Assembly (NCBI GenBank): GCA_015183035.1
Contig: JACZZP010000004.1
Coordinates: 2,480,001 to 2,544,000, forward strand
DNA length: 64,000 nt
Reading direction: 5' to 3'
DNA from: Meloidogyne chitwoodi
Taxonomy: Eukaryota; Nematoda; Chromadorea; Rhabditida; Meloidogynidae
Both the position numbers and the translations under genes were made by a program. Positions within the stretch are counted from its first letter, which is position 1; each line of letters starts with the position of its first letter. A model generated the notes under the pieces. It was not told the origin of the DNA and did no database searches. It worked only from the letters and a program-made list of their open reading frames with translations. Shown here piece by piece: positions 22,456-35,024 of this stretch.

Positions 22456-25400
22456 TCATTTTTTTGAAAATAAAAAACAATGTAATAAATCTTGTCTTGT
22501 ACCAATTAAAATATTTTTATTATTGTTAATTTTATTTTCATTATTATTTTCTTCTTTTTCGTTGTTTTCAATAGGTAAAATTAAGGGATGTCCAAATGTT
22601 TCAGCACCATTTAAATCAATTATTAAATGTGCAATAATAGGTTGTTTGTTGTTAGAAATTATTTCTTCTGAATTTATCAGGAAAAGGGAACCTGAATTGA
22701 AAAATTCTGATTTTTTTTTAAGTTTTGATTTTTGTAAAATTCTGATTTTTTTAAGTTTTGATTTTTGTAAAATTCTGATTTTTTTAAGTTTTGATTTTGT
22801 AAAATTCTGATTTTTTGATTTTTGTAAAATTCTGATTTTATATTCTATTTTTGTATTTAAAGTAACTAACCATTTGTATTAAGTATATAAACTTCTTCAT
22901 TAAAAATTAAAGGTTTTCTTACAATAGATGATAAAGTATTTGGTAACATAATTTGTTTAATTAATAAAAAGTTGTTGTTGTTTAGAGTATTATATTTAAT
23001 TAAATATAAATGTGATTTACCAGCAGAAATTAAAAAATAATAATTAATTAAAGATGAATAAGTTAAAGGTGTTGGAGAATCAAAAAATGTTGAAGAAATA
23101 TTATTATTTGTGTTATTTTTATTGAGATTAAGATGAGAAGTCTGTTAAAAAAACTTAATTTTTTTTTATTTTCTCTCACCAATTCTCCATTAGATATTTT
23201 AAAGCAATTTAAACTTCCTTTAACTGATAAAGCAATACAATATAAATTATCTAAAAAAGTTATAGGTTGTGCAAAGATTGGAGAATCAAGTTGATTTTTC
23301 CAATAAAGTTCACCAGTGACCTTTTCATAATTAAATTTAATTAAAAAATATATTTATTTATTTACCTTATCAATAGCAAAAATAATTCCTTTCAAAGTTG
23401 TAAAAATTAACCATTTTTTAAAAATTAAAGGATTTGTTCTAAGTGGACCAAAATTATTATTATTATTACAATTAAAAAGTTGTTTATAATTTCCACTTTT
23501 AATATTTAAATTGTAAATAATTCCAAAATAATCACCCCAAAAAATTATATTATTATTTTCTTCTTCATTATCAAACATTGGTGTCATTCTAATTTCACCA
23601 AAACATTTTATTTTTCTTAAGAGTTTATTAGTTGATTTTTCAAAAACAAATAAATTACCAGAAAATCCTCCTAAAAAATTTTGATTTTTTTTTAAATTGT
23701 TTTTCTGATTTTTAAAATTGTTTTTTCTGATTTTTAAAATTTGTTTTTCTGATTCTTTAAATTTGTTTTTTTGATTTTTTAAATTTGTTTTTCTGATTCT
23801 TTAAATTTGTTTTTCTGATTTTTAAAATTTGTTTTTCTGATTTTTGAAATTTGTTTTTCTGATTTTTAAAATTTGTTTTTCTGATTTTTGAAATTTGTTT
23901 TTCTGATTTTATAAAAATACCAATAGCTATAAAATGTTGATTTACAGCACATCCAGCTTCAAACCGATCATTTTCAGAAAAATAATTAAAAACAGTTTGA
24001 CCAGAATTAAGTGAAATTCCTTTAATTACTCCTAAATGAGAAGCAGCATAGATAATACTTTAAAAAATATATATTTTTTACTCAAAATGTGTCTTACCTA
24101 CCCATTAGAGTAAACAGGTGTTCCATCTATACATTTACCAAAATTAACAGACCAACATTCTTTTGATAAAAAAGTTGAATTAATTAAATTTAAATCAACA
24201 ATCTTCTCTTTTTCATTATTATTTTTATTTTCTTTAATAACAAATTCTTCCATTTGAGTCTCATCATAATTATTTTCACAATTATCAAAAACTTTAAGAA
24301 AATTATCTAAAGTTGTATTTTCATCTAAAATAAATTGAAGCATTTTAATATTTCCAAAATTATTATTTTTATTATTAAAATTATCAAGAAAAAAGCAAAT
24401 TTCAACAGCTTGTAATGATCCTATACCAAAATGTTTGAGTGAAGTTGATAAAATTTTTGAAGTTAATAAATTATTTTTATTAGTAGGAATATTATAATTT
24501 TTATTTAAAAAATCTAAAAGAGAATTAAAGTTGTTTTTGTTGTAATAATTAGATTTTATAAAAGAAACAAGTTTTTCTTCATCAATTTTACCTTTAAAAG
24601 AAAGAAAATTATTTATTTAAAAAAATTAAAAAAAAAACCATTTAAAGTCAAAGAAGAATCAATATTATTCCAAAATATTCTTGTTGGCCATAAATTTTTT
24701 GGTATTTTATTAAATATTTGTTTAGTAGAAATTTGTGAAATTCCATCAGCATGTTTTAAAAATAAAAATTTACAATTTTCAATAAATAATAATTTTGCAA
24801 AAATTATTTGTTGTGGAAAAATGTTTAAAATAATTGTTTCTAGTTCAAGTGAAGGTAATTGACTTTGAGGTTTGAACTAAAATTTGTTTTGTTTTTATTA
24901 AATAGATGTTTTTAGTAAATTAGATGTTTTTATTAAATAAATGTTTTTAGTGAGTAAATGTTTTTAGTAAGTAAATGTTTTTATTAAACAAATTAGATGT
25001 TTTTAGCAAACAGATGTTTTTATTAAATAAATTGGTATGTATGTATGTTGTTTATATAAATTAGAAAGGGGAGTGTCTATAATATATGTAAAAGTTTTTA
25101 AAAAAAATACCCTGCTTTTAACACAAATAAGTTTTGAATTTTTATTATCATTAATAGTAAAAGCAATATCTCCAGTATTTGTAAGCTCATTTTCATCTCT
25201 CAAAAAATTAACAAAACATTTACGACCATAAATTAATAAAATTCCTTCTTTATTTATTTTAAAGTTTGTTTTAAGTAATGGGTGTCCAATTGGAATAGAA
25301 AAATTTGAAAATTGTCTAAAAAATTATTTATTTTATTTTTTTAAACATTTTCTTACTTAATATTTTCACAAGTAAATTCAAAACAAGATGCCCAACAACT

Positions 25401-26754
25401 AACTTCAGTAATTCCATAAATATTAAATATTCTTGTTTTTGTAAAAGAATTTAAATAATTTTTAATAAAATTTAAAGGAAAATTTTCTCCACCAATTAAT
25501 AAAAATTTTATTGAAGAATTTGGTCCAAAAATAAAATTTAAACAATTTTTTGAAAGACAATTTAATAATGCTGGAGTAATCTAAATAAATAAATAAAATT
25601 AAATAAATAATAATAAAAAAGAAAACCTGAATAAAATCAAAAGATTTTTCTTTTTTTAAAATTTTTTCACAAATTCCACCTAAAATTTCTTTTGGAGGTA
25701 TAAAAAGTTTTGAGCCAATAAATAATGATACAAATAATTCAATCATTGAAGGGTCAAATCCAAGTGATGTAGAAAAAAGAATTGAAGATTTTTCATTTAA
25801 AGAAAAACGTTGACTTAATAAATAAAAAATAAAATTTAAAAAAAGAAAGAAATTTAAAAAAATACATGAAATCTTCAATGTTAGGCAATATAGCATTATA
25901 AGGAACATGTACAATTTTTGGCTCACCTATTTATTTTAAAAACATGTAAAATAAATAAAACGCAAAAACATTTAATTACAACAAAAACATTTTAAATAAA
26001 CAAAACATCTAATAAATTACAAAAACATTCGACTATAAAAATTTAAAAAACACAACAAAATCTTCAAACATTTAAACATCATAAACAAACAAAACACTTA
26101 AACATATAACTAAACAAAAACAACTAAAATAAATAAAACACAAAAACATTTAAACAATTTAAATAATTAAAACTAACAAAAAACAACATTAGAAAAACAT
26201 TTAAAAAATACAACAATTAAAAAATAAAACCTGTGGAACCTGAAGTTTGAATTGCATAAGCAATTAATTCTTCTCCAAAACAATTATTTAATTTTTCTTC
26301 TTCATCAATTTTATTATAATAAAAAAATAAATTATTATTTTTAATTTTTAAAGAATTTGGAAATATTTTTAAAAATTGTATATTTTCAAAAATTAATAGA
26401 TTAATACAAAAACGTTTAATTTTAATTAAAATATATTCAATTGAAGTTTGTGATTCTTCTAAAATTATAAATGAATTTCCTGATTTAATTATTCTAAAAA
26501 AAAAATAAATTAATTAAAATTTAAAAATAATTAATTAAATTAAACCCAATTAAAACACCAACAAGTAAAGCACTTTTATTTAATAAAACTCCAATAATTT
26601 TATTTTTTAAATTATTTTTTAATAAATAATTAATTATTGGTTGAGCAATATCATCCATTAAATTTGAAAATTTAAATATTTTAATATTATCATCATTATT
26701 TTCTTTTAAAGAAATTTCAATACATTGAAAATTATTATTTATTTTAAACAACAT
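22456..26754 (-). CDS. AASDH: AASDH-like protein (adenylation domain, carrier domain, PQQ-type propeller)
   Basis: Many exons run from the Met at 26754 to the stop at 22456. Domain 1 is an acyl-adenylating enzyme: TSGSTG (A3 motif, exon ending about 26232), EPKIVHVPYNAILPNIEDF, LGFDPSMIELFVSLFIGSKL and FNIYGITEVSCWAS (A5 motif). Next comes a short carrier domain with GIGSLQAVEI, where the Ser would take phosphopantetheine. The C-terminus is a propeller of PQQ-like blades (KCIDGTPVYSNG, YAASHLGVIKGI, FWGDYFGIIYNLN, ending IGTRQDLLHCF). This architecture is that of animal AASDH (ACSF4), whose substrate is uncertain. The coding sequence is very rich in Asn, Lys and Ile. Introns carry minisatellites. 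ADAT3 lies 118 bp upstream on the same strand. Confidence 0.9.
22692..22871. repeat. Tandem repeat filling an AASDH intron
   Basis: About four copies of a roughly 30-bp unit, TTTTGATTTTTGTAAAATTC followed by TGATTTTTTTAAG. The flanking splice sites (donor near 22871, acceptor TTCAATTCAG at 22692) make it intronic. Confidence 0.75.
23671..23920. repeat. Minisatellite intron in AASDH, about 21-bp unit
   Basis: A 250-bp intron (donor at 23920, acceptor at 23671, minus strand) made almost wholly of about ten copies of AAATTTGTTTTTCTGATTTTT with small variants. The frame closes correctly across it (ATTG/GAGGATTTTC). Confidence 0.85.
24890..25035. repeat. Tandem repeat in an AASDH intron
   Basis: About seven copies of a 16-20 bp unit around AAATAGATGTTTTTAGTAAA with drift. 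It lies between coding exons of AASDH. Confidence 0.7.
25930..26225. repeat. A/C-rich degenerate repeats in an AASDH intron
   Basis: Variants of AAACATTTAAACATCATAAA spread over nearly 300 bp, between the exon encoding TSGSTG and the exon starting EPKIVHVPY. Similar to the ETS intron run at 20080-20480. Confidence 0.6.
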
Positions 26755-26872
26755 TTTTTTTTAATTTTCTTAAAAAATAATTTTAAAAAAAAATAATTTA
26801 TTAAAAAAAAAATAATTTATTTAAAAAATAAATAATTAAATAATACTGTTATATTTTTTAAAAAAAAAACTT

Positions 26873-28011
26873 TTAAAAAATTTCATTTATTTGAAAAACA
26901 TCAAAATGATGATTTAATGAATTTAATTCTTGTAATCTAAATTTAGTAATTAAAGATCCATTTTTTTCATTTTTTTCCCCAAAAAATATTCTTTTAATAC
27001 GACAATGTATTAATGCCATTGCACACATTGTACAAGGTTCTTTAAATAAAATTGCATCAAAACCTTGAGAAATTTATTTTTTTTAAATAAAAATTAAAAT
27101 AAAAGAAAACCTGTAGCTAAATATTGTCCATCATTTTTTCCTTTAATATTTTTATTATTTATTTTTGAAAGATTATTAATACATTCAATTACTGCATGTT
27201 TTAATGGATGTTCTTTTAAATTATTTGTTGTTGTTGCTGTACAAATAATTTTGTTTGTTTGGGGATTATAAAATAAAACACCTTAAGAGAATAATAATAT
27301 TTAATTTAAATTAATTAAAGAAAACCTTGAGTTAATTCAGCTTTAAAAAATAAATTAATATATTTTTCAATTTCTTCTTTTGTAGAAAAATATTCTTTAT
27401 TATTCAATTTTGTTTCCAAAAGAATATTTTTATGAAATGAAATTGGCCAATGTTTTTTGGCAAGTTCACATTGAGATTTTGTTAAAGGAGGATATCTTTA
27501 AAATTTTAAAGATTATAAAATGAAGAGGTAAAAGTTAAGTACAAATAAAATTATAAATTTAAAAAAATACTTTGGAACAAATTGTTGAGAAAGTTTGATT
27601 TCTTCTTGTCCTCCTAATAATTCTCTAATTGTAGAATAAAGAACATTTTCATCATCATAATCATCAATAACATGATCATCACCAACAGAAATTAATATTT
27701 GATTATTACAAACTCTTTTCAAATGTTGAAATTTCTTTTCAAGTTTAGGTAATAAAGAATATATTTTTGTAATTAATTTTTTGTTTTCAATATAAATAGA
27801 TTTTGCTGAAATTAATTCAACAAAATTTGTTGAAGTTAAAGATGAAGGTAAAATTGGATTTATTGAAAATCTAAAAAAGAAAAAGACTTTTAAAATATAT
27901 TTTTTTCTCTTACTTTCGTTGTTTGGCTATTTTACATGTTGAAGGAAGTATTATTGAAGAATTGGAAATTTGAAACAGTTCTGTTTCATTATTATTATTT
28001 TTTCTACACAT
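26873..28011 (-). CDS. ADAT3: tRNA adenosine deaminase subunit ADAT3 (Tad3)
   Basis: Five or so exons from MCRKNNNNETELFQ at 28011 to the stop at 26873. The C-terminal half is a cytidine-deaminase fold: HPLKHAVIECINN followed by the zinc motif EPCTMCAMALIHCRIKRIFFG. The usual catalytic HAE is HAV here, the mark of the non-catalytic ADAT3 subunit. With ADAT2 it would convert A34 to inosine in tRNA anticodons. The N-terminal half (FSINPILPSS, LKRVCNNQILISVGDD) corresponds to the tRNA-binding extension. It is divergent from bre-3 and directly upstream of AASDH (118 bp), possibly co-transcribed. Confidence 0.92.
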
Positions 28012-29623
28012 TTAAGAAAAAAGAAGTTAAAAATTTTTTAGAAGAAATTTTTAAGTAAATTTTTATTTTACTAACCGGACATTAGTTAAATAGTATGCAA
28101 AAAGAAGACATCGACACAAGAAGCAGACAGAAAAATAAAAGATTGTTGTCAGAGAAAAAGAGAAAAGATAAAATAATATGAGAGAAGAAACAAAGAAAGT
28201 TTTGGCGCTTTTATTTCATTCAGTTAAATTTCATTTTGTCTAAAATCAATTGGACAACAACTTTTTTTATTAACAAAAGTAATTGGTGTCCTAGTAGTGA
28301 TTAATATATTTATTAACAATTATTAAAATAATTTTTTTCTTCTTTCCTCTCTTTTTGTTTACTTAAAAATCAATATTATAAGAGACTAGTTTTTTTACGC
28401 GCTTTCCATTATCTTTTTATTTTTTTAATTTAATTTAAATAAAAATTAAATTTTCCCTAATAATTTAATATTTTTTGTGAAGAGAAGGGTTACCAATTTT
28501 GTTATATATATTTTATTTTATATACTATATTGATTTTTCTCTGTATGATTTTGTCAATTTTTCTTCTTCGACCTTTCCTTTTTTAAACAAAAAAAATTTC
28601 TAAACATATTCTCTCCCAGGCAACCATTTCCGAATATAAAAATAGGTATATTTTTTTATCTATATCCCCCGCCCATTTTATAGTTTAATAAATATCATTT
28701 TTATATTTACGTAAATAGATATTATTTACCAAATTATAATAATTTTTTTTTTTAAATATTTTCTTAAAAAAAAAGTTTAATTTATTTTATATATTTTTGG
28801 TCATAAAAATTTTTTCTAATTAATTATTTTTTTAATAAATTAAATATTATTTTGTGATCCATTAATTTCTGAGATATAAATTTTTTAACATTTTTTTCAT
28901 TTTTCAAAACAAAAAAGGGAAAGGTGTACCCCCCAAAAATATTTATTTTTGATAAAATTTAAATCAAATTCATTTTTTTTAAATTTTTTTAAATTGAATC
29001 AGAAAACGAAAAGGCTTATATTTCTTTTTTTTTTTATCAATCATCAATAAATTCTTCTTTTTTTTATTAAATAAATGGATGGGGTGATTCATTTTCATTA
29101 TTTTTTATTTAATGTTTCACGCCTTTTTCTTCTATTTTAACACACATAAATATATAAAATTGCACCCATTTACATAAAATATCCGGATATGTTTTTTTAT
29201 CTTTTTAAAATAATTTTGCTTTTTTTTGAATTAATCATTTTAATATTTTTTTAATCTTTTTTTTATTATTAATTTTTTTTCAGGGTACACATATAAAAGC
29301 TCATAACTACTCTCTAAAATAATTATCACACTTTTTAGTGTATTAAATAAAAATAAATAATACACTCAAACAATTTTTTATTTTTATTATTTTTTATTTT
29401 ATTATTGCAAAAATACAACAACAACAACAAAAAATAAATAATAATAATTTTTTTTTTTTTTTTAATTCATTATTATTTTCCCTTATCAAAGTATTAATTT
29501 ATATATATTTTTATTTACTGCCAAAAAAAAAATATTTTAACAACTAAAATATTTATTTATTTGACTCTTTTAAAACATCAAAAATCACAATAATAACAAC
29601 TATTATTATTATTATTTTTTAAA
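28012..29623. other. Divergent intergenic region of ADAT3 and bre-3
   Basis: 1.6 kb of very AT-rich sequence with long T and A runs (28740-28900, 29440-29462) and no credible frame. A TATA-like site sits at 29291. It probably contains both promoters and the long 5' UTR of bre-3, which includes CAA repeats near 29417. Confidence 0.45.
29291..29298 (+). promoter_or_regulatory. Possible TATA box of bre-3
   Basis: ATATAAAA in the context ACACATATAAAAGCTC is the best TATA match upstream of bre-3. It is 333 bp before the ATG, so a long 5' UTR would be implied. In such AT-rich DNA this is weak evidence. Confidence 0.3.
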
Positions 29624-32169
29624 ATGCCTTTAAGTTCAGAATTTAAATATTTTTTACATTTGATAGCTTTTATTTTATGGATAAGTATTGTTGAAATATT
29701 TTATGGTGTTTTTAATTTTAATTTGATACAAAAAAGTGAAGAAAACGACAAGCAAAACAACAACAATGACAACAACAATTTTAAAAATTTTGAATTTAAT
29801 TCAATCGAAAGGTTTAATTTTATTTTTTCTAAGAATAAAGATTAATTTAATTTGCTAAAAATGGAAATAAAATTTTTTTTATTTTTTTTAGTTGCCATAG
29901 CAATTTTTATGATTTTTTATAGTTTTTATTTGTAGTGTTCCTTATTTGGCTTGTTAATACTTAAAATGTATTTTTCCTTGAATAATAAAAGATTATAAAT
30001 TTAATATTAATTCATAAGGTGTGGTGGTGTAGTTGGAAAGTGTCTAGTTTTGCTTACTAAACGTCATGGGTTCGAATCCCACTGGTGTAATTAATTTTAT
30101 TTTCATTTGTTTTATTTTATAAAGTATTTTTTTTAAATTTTGCTTTAATTTTTTATATTGATATCTTTTAGATATGGAATAATCTTGACTTTTTTGCTTT
30201 ATTTAATTCGTTTAGTGTCTTTATTGGTTTGATTTTTTAAATTTAAATTTAAAAAAAAAAAATTCTTTTAAAAGGTTCTTCCTCAATGTATTTGCAATTC
30301 ACTTGGACTAATTCTCTTCAATGGTTTTAAGGATAATATAAAGCTCAAATCTACACCTTTATTTGCTCCATTTATTTGTTTTAGAGTTGTGACAAAAGGA
30401 AACTTTCCTGAATTAGTCAAGGTTTTTTGTTTTTTTAGGGAAACTTTTGGGGAAGAATTGAGTTGTTTTAGATTCTAATAAATTTATAATTAATTTTAAA
30501 AGTAGTATTTTCTTTAATTAGGATTCATTCTATCTTTTATTGAGTCGGTTAATTTTATTTTTAGATGAATCTTGAAAAAAATCTTCAAACATGTTATGAA
30601 GCTGGACTTGAAAGTTTTATCTTTGAAGTAGTAACTGATAAATCTGTAAAATTGCCTCATTGTAATAGAGTTCGTGAAGTTGTTGTACCACCTGATTATA
30701 GGTTTTTTCTTTTAAAATTTTAAAAAATTTATTTCAAAAAAATTTAGTACAAAAACTGGAGCAAAATTCAAGTCTCGTGCTTTACAATATTGCTTGGAAG
30801 ATAAAGTTAATATTTTACGAGACGATGATTGGATTGTACATTTGGATGAAGAAACTTTACTTTCTGTTAATTCGGTTTTTAATTTTTTATTATTTAATTT
30901 GTGTATTTTTTTTTAAAGGTAAATGGAATCTTAAATTTCTGCGAAGATGGAAAACATCAATTTGGTCAAGGTGTTATAACCTATGCTCAAGGAGAAATTG
31001 TAAATTGGTTAACAACTTTATCTGATTCTTTTAGGTTTTTTATTTTAAATTTAATTAATTTTTTTTGGTATAATTTGGGGGTTTTTTTAAACCTAAAAAA
31101 TGGTCAAAATTAAATTTCAATTATAAAATTAATAAATTTGTCTACAAAGTTAATAATATTATTTTTTTTAACTCAGAGATAATTTATTTTAAATTTGGGA
31201 GAATTAATTTCTTTTTTTTCTTTTAAACTTTTTTTTTTAATTTTTTAAAGAGTAGCTGATGATATGGGAAAACTTCGATTTCAATTTAAAGTGTTTCACA
31301 AACCTTTGTTTGGTTGGAAAGGATCTTTTGTTGTTACAAATGTATTTTTATTTTTAATTAAATAAATTTAAAATTTTTTTAATTTAAAGGCTGGAGCAGA
31401 AAAAAAAGTTTCTTTTGATCATGGATTAGAAGGTTCAATAGCAGAGGATTGTTTTTTTTCTATGGTAGCATTTAGAGATGGATATTCTTTTGATTTTATT
31501 GAAGGTGAAATGCATGAAAAAAGGTTTTTCTTTTTTTTAATTAAATTTAAAAATTTTAAATTTTAAAGTCCATTCACTTTTTGGGATTTTTTACAACAAA
31601 GACGAAGATGGTTACAAGGAATATATTTAACTGTACATTGTAAAAATATTCCTTTAAGATGTAAATTTTTGCTAGCAAGTTCACTTTATGCTTGGGTAAC
31701 TTTACCTTTGACAACTTTACAGGTTTTTTTCTTTTCTTTTCTTTTTTTTATTTTTTTTTAAGATATTTTTAAATCCTCTATTTCCTTTACCTAAAGCTTT
31801 TATACTTGACTTTCTTGTTGCTTTTGTTGGTGCAGTAAATCTTTATATGTATATTTTTGGTCTTATAAAATCTTTTTCTCATAAATATAGGTTTGTTTAT
31901 TTTATTTTATTTTTTAAATATTAAATTTAAGAAACAATTAAATTTAAAAAATAATAATTAAATTAGAGTAAATAATTTTTAAATTTTTTTTTTAAAGAAA
32001 TAATATTTGGAAATTGCTAATTTATACATTTGCTGGTTTTATTGCAATTCCATTTAATATTTGTATTGAAAATTTTGCTGTTTTGATGGGTTTATGTTCT
32101 AATAAATTTGAATTTTATGTTGTAAATAAAGACACTAATAAATTAAATAAAAAACAAATAATTGTTTAA
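29624..32169 (+). CDS. bre-3: Egghead/BRE-3 beta-1,4-mannosyltransferase (GT2)
   Basis: Eleven exons: 29624-29811, 30172-30226, 30275-30421, 30565-30701, 30748-30874, 30919-31034, 31251-31341, 31390-31523, 31569-31722, 31763-31890, 31998-32169. The short first exon (signal-anchor plus Asn-rich linker) joins in phase to RYGIILTFLLYLIRL. Signature blocks are CFRVVTKGNFPELVK, DDWIVHLDEET (acidic donor/metal site), DGKHQFGQGVITYAQGE, AEDCFFSMVAFRDGYSFDFI, the QRRRW motif of processive-type GT2 enzymes, and C-terminal membrane helices. The enzyme adds mannose to glucosylceramide in arthro-series glycolipids, in Golgi-type membranes. Intron 1 holds a tRNA-like element. Confidence 0.95.
30018..30090 (+). 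repeat. tRNA-like element in bre-3 intron 1
   Basis: A box TGGTGTAGTTGGAAAG and B box GGGTTCGAATCCC are spaced as in tRNA genes. The element at 52679-52748 shares GGTGTAGTTGGAAAG, so these two are close relatives. The acceptor ends do not pair. Confidence 0.6.
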
Positions 32170-32755
32170 TGAAAAAAAAAAAGAAGGAAGAAGAAGACTT
32201 GACACTTTATTTATCATCTCATTTTCTACGCACAACAAAAGAGTATTTTTTAATTTTTTTAATTTATTATTTGTATGATCGCGAAAAAAAAGGCTTAAAA
32301 AAATATTTTTTTTTTTTTAATTTTAGTCTTTGAAAATGTTTGTTTTATATACTAAATATCTGAGAAAAATATTTTTTTTCGCGATCATTAAAAATTTTTT
32401 AACACATTTTTGTTTAGACTTTTCTATAAAATTAATATATTTTAAGTACGTGTGTTGTTGACCTTCTCTCTCTTTTATTTTTTTACTTAAAAATTAAAAA
32501 AAAATTTTTTAAGTGCGCTTATATTTTTTTTTGATCTCTCTTTCCGCCTTTATAAAAAAGGAATTTTTTTATTTTAAAAAAATGTGTGTTCTCAATTTAA
32601 AAAAAAAATTTTTTTTTTTTAATATTATATTATTTTTCTTCTCATTTCTGTTCCTTAAAAAAAGCCAATTTTTTCTATTATTTTTTAAAAAAGGTTATGT
32701 ATTTTTTAAAATTATGTTTTTCATTTTTTATTATTTTTTTAGTATAAATTTATTT
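32170..32755. other. Convergent 3' spacer of bre-3 and sqv-3
   Basis: 587 bp between two convergent genes, mostly T-rich. The only structure is the inverted repeat at 32275-32387. An 86-codon T-rich frame at 32513 is composition noise. Confidence 0.5.
32275..32387. mobile_element. Short inverted-repeat element (MITE-like), 113 bp
   Basis: ATGATCGCGAAAAAAA at 32275 is inverted as TTTTTTTCGCGATCAT ending at 32387. The arms extend partly inward through an AAATATTTTT stretch. The CGCG core is rare in this AT-rich setting. No clear target duplication was found. Confidence 0.5.
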
Positions 32756-34244
32756 TTAAAAATTTTTATTTAATTTTAAACATTCAGGAAATTTGTTAAA
32801 ATTACAAATTAAATGTACATTAATAATTAAAATATTAATATTATTTATTTGAATTTGTTTTTTAGATTTTAAATTAAATTGTAAATTGGATAAACCTGAA
32901 AGACGATTGTCATTATTTGGAAGAAGACTTCTTCTTTTCTTTAAAAAAAAGTTTGTTTGTTTTAAATTAATTTTTTTTAATTTATAATTTTTTTTATTAA
33001 TAATATAAAAAGACCTCTTCCACACACACACAGGAATATCGGTAAAAAAAAATTATTATTTTTTTAATTAAAATTAAAAACCTTTTAAGAGAGTTTATTT
33101 AAACCTTTTGGATTTTTTGATGACACTAAAAAGACGAAAAGAAAATAAATAATTTCCCGAAATTATTTTTTTTTTTAAAGAAGATATATTCCTGTGTGGG
33201 GGTTGTAAGAGAAGAAGTTTTGGTATTTTTTAATTAAATAAACCTTTGTTTTATATTCTTCTTTAAAATAATCTCTTTTATATTCTTTTTTATCGTGTAA
33301 ATGTAAAAAAGTATTTTTACGTGTAGTATTTAAATTTGTTGGTCTGTTAATTGACAATCCTTTATTTCTTGAAAAAAAAATTAAATAAAAAAAAAAAGAA
33401 ACCTCAATCTTTGAAAAAATTCATCATCTTCTAAGCCCCAACCCCAAAAATTATTTGACATTCCGTTTAATTTAAAAAAATCATTTGTTGTTATTAATAA
33501 AACTCCTCCAATATAATTTTTGTAGTCATATCTTTAAAAATTAAAAAATATTTTAAATTTTTTGGGGAGATTTTGTTGAGGAAAAAGGGACTAAAAAAAA
33601 ATATTTATTTTTTTTAAATTTAATAAAAAAAACAAAAACCTTTTTATTGGATGATACTTTCCTGGTGTTAAGTGATACAATTGTCCTTCTCCTGGGTAAC
33701 TATAATTTAATTCTGGGTTCAGTGGAACTGAAAAAAATAAAAATAGGTAAGAAAAATAGGAACAGGACCACCCAAAACTCTACCAAAAAATTAAATTAAA
33801 AAAAGAAAACCTATATCAATATCATGTAAAGCAATATAATCACAATTTTGTTTTTTTGCTTCTAAAGCACCAATATTTAAAAGTGTAGCACGATTAAAAC
33901 GAAAATTATCTGTCTGATTAATTATAATAAATTTAGGTGGTTGTGTTAAAATGTGTTGAGAAGAAGAAGAAGATTTTAAAAAATTTGATAATTTTGGTAT
34001 GACAATTTGTGCAATTTCCCAACGATTTTTAAATGGGAAAAGAATACAAAGTTGATGATTATTAGTTTTTCTATAAAATTAAGAAGAGAGTATATATATA
34101 AATTAAGAAAAACCTGTTTGTATCAAATTGAAACATAAGCAAGAAATTTGCCAAAATTAAAAGAATTATAACAAATAAAAATATAAAAAATAGTTTTTGA
34201 CGAAAATAATAATAATAATGCTTTTGCTTTTGTTTTTGTAGCAT
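32756..34244 (-). CDS. sqv-3: Beta-1,4-galactosyltransferase 7 (SQV-3, GAG linker synthesis)
   Basis: Six exons from the Met at 34244. It is a type II membrane protein: a short basic N-terminus, then a signal anchor (LFFIFLFVIILLILANFLL). The catalytic domain carries LCILFPFKNRWE, FRFNRATLLNIGALEA, the metal site HDIDIVPLNP, YIGGVLLITNNDFFKLNGMS and NNFWGWGLEDDEFFQRLR, which fix it as B4GALT7. The final exon gives RLSGLSNLQFNLKSKK and a C-terminal beta region. The enzyme adds the first galactose of the proteoglycan tetrasaccharide linker in the Golgi. It is convergent with bre-3, another glycosyltransferase. Confidence 0.93.
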
Positions 34245-34396
34245 TTGTAGAAGAACACATTTGTTTGTTTTTTAGAAATCTAAAAAAAATAGAAAAAATT
34301 CTATAATTTTTGGTAGAAAATTAAGGAAAAACGAAAGAATGGGCCTGCGAATAAATGGATTAGCGATATTTTGATGGCGATTAAATTGCTTATGAC

Positions 34397-34712
34397 TAGA
34401 GTTAGGAATTTTGTAAAAATCGGGATCGGGAATCGGGAAATTTTAGAATGGAACGACCGGGAGGGATCCCTGACCGGGAAAATCGGGAATTCCCGCTTTT
34501 TTCCAGTTCCAAAAATCACCGGGTTCCGACCGGGAAAACCGGGAAACCGGGAAAAATGACCGGGAATTGGAAATTTAATGACCGGCCGGGACCCGAACCG
34601 GGAAAACCGGGTATTCCCGTTCCCGTTTTCATCCCGGTGACTCAAAAAAAGCCGGGAAAAAGGACCGGAAACCGGGAAACGGGATCGGGACCCGATCCCG
34701 TTCCTAACTCTA
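34397..34712. mobile_element. hAT-like non-autonomous element with ACCGGGAA array, 316 bp
   Basis: The ends TAGAGTTAGGAA (34397) and TTCCTAACTCTA (34712) are perfect 12-bp inverted repeats. They are flanked by exact 8-bp duplications CTTATGAC (34389-34396 and 34713-34720), as hAT transposases make. The interior is strikingly GC-rich for this genome and built from many CCGGGAAA-type units in both orientations. The 60-110 codon frames across it are repeat artefacts. A small relative lies at 57506-57586. Confidence 0.85.
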
Positions 34713-34720
34713 CTTATGAC

Positions 34721-35024
34721 TACTTATTTGCCGCGAATACTTGGACTTTTCCCTGTTAGAGAATGTTAATAATCTCTGTCTAACTGTATATTTCTCTTTT
34801 TTGTTTACACTATTTTTTGGACTCCATTCTTTTATTGACTTAAAATTTGTGTGTATTTTCTATGCTTCTCTAACACATCAAGAAATAGAGATTATATTAT
34901 GTTTTCTTTTATGAAAATACGTGACGAACGTGGTCTTTGATTTTTATTTTTCTAAAACAAATTTTATTTTTTCCTCTCTAATTATTATTTTTAAACTTTT
35001 TTTTACAGACTGTTTTGTAAAATT
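34721..35024. promoter_or_regulatory. Upstream region of the V-ATPase proteolipid gene
   Basis: About 300 bp of AT-rich sequence between the hAT-like element and the ATG. TTTTTTTACAG at 34999-35009 is a good trans-splice or splice acceptor just upstream of the start. No frame. Confidence 0.4.

Noticed and set aside
32513..32773. 86-codon Phe/Lys-rich frame between bre-3 and sqv-3
   Set aside because: Homopolymer T and A tracts produce it; no start context or family.
34301..34759. Overlapping 62-114 codon frames on both strands with Gly/Pro/Arg-rich products
   Set aside because: They cross the ACCGGGAA array of the hAT-like element; the apparent proteins are translations of a simple repeat and occur in three frames at once.
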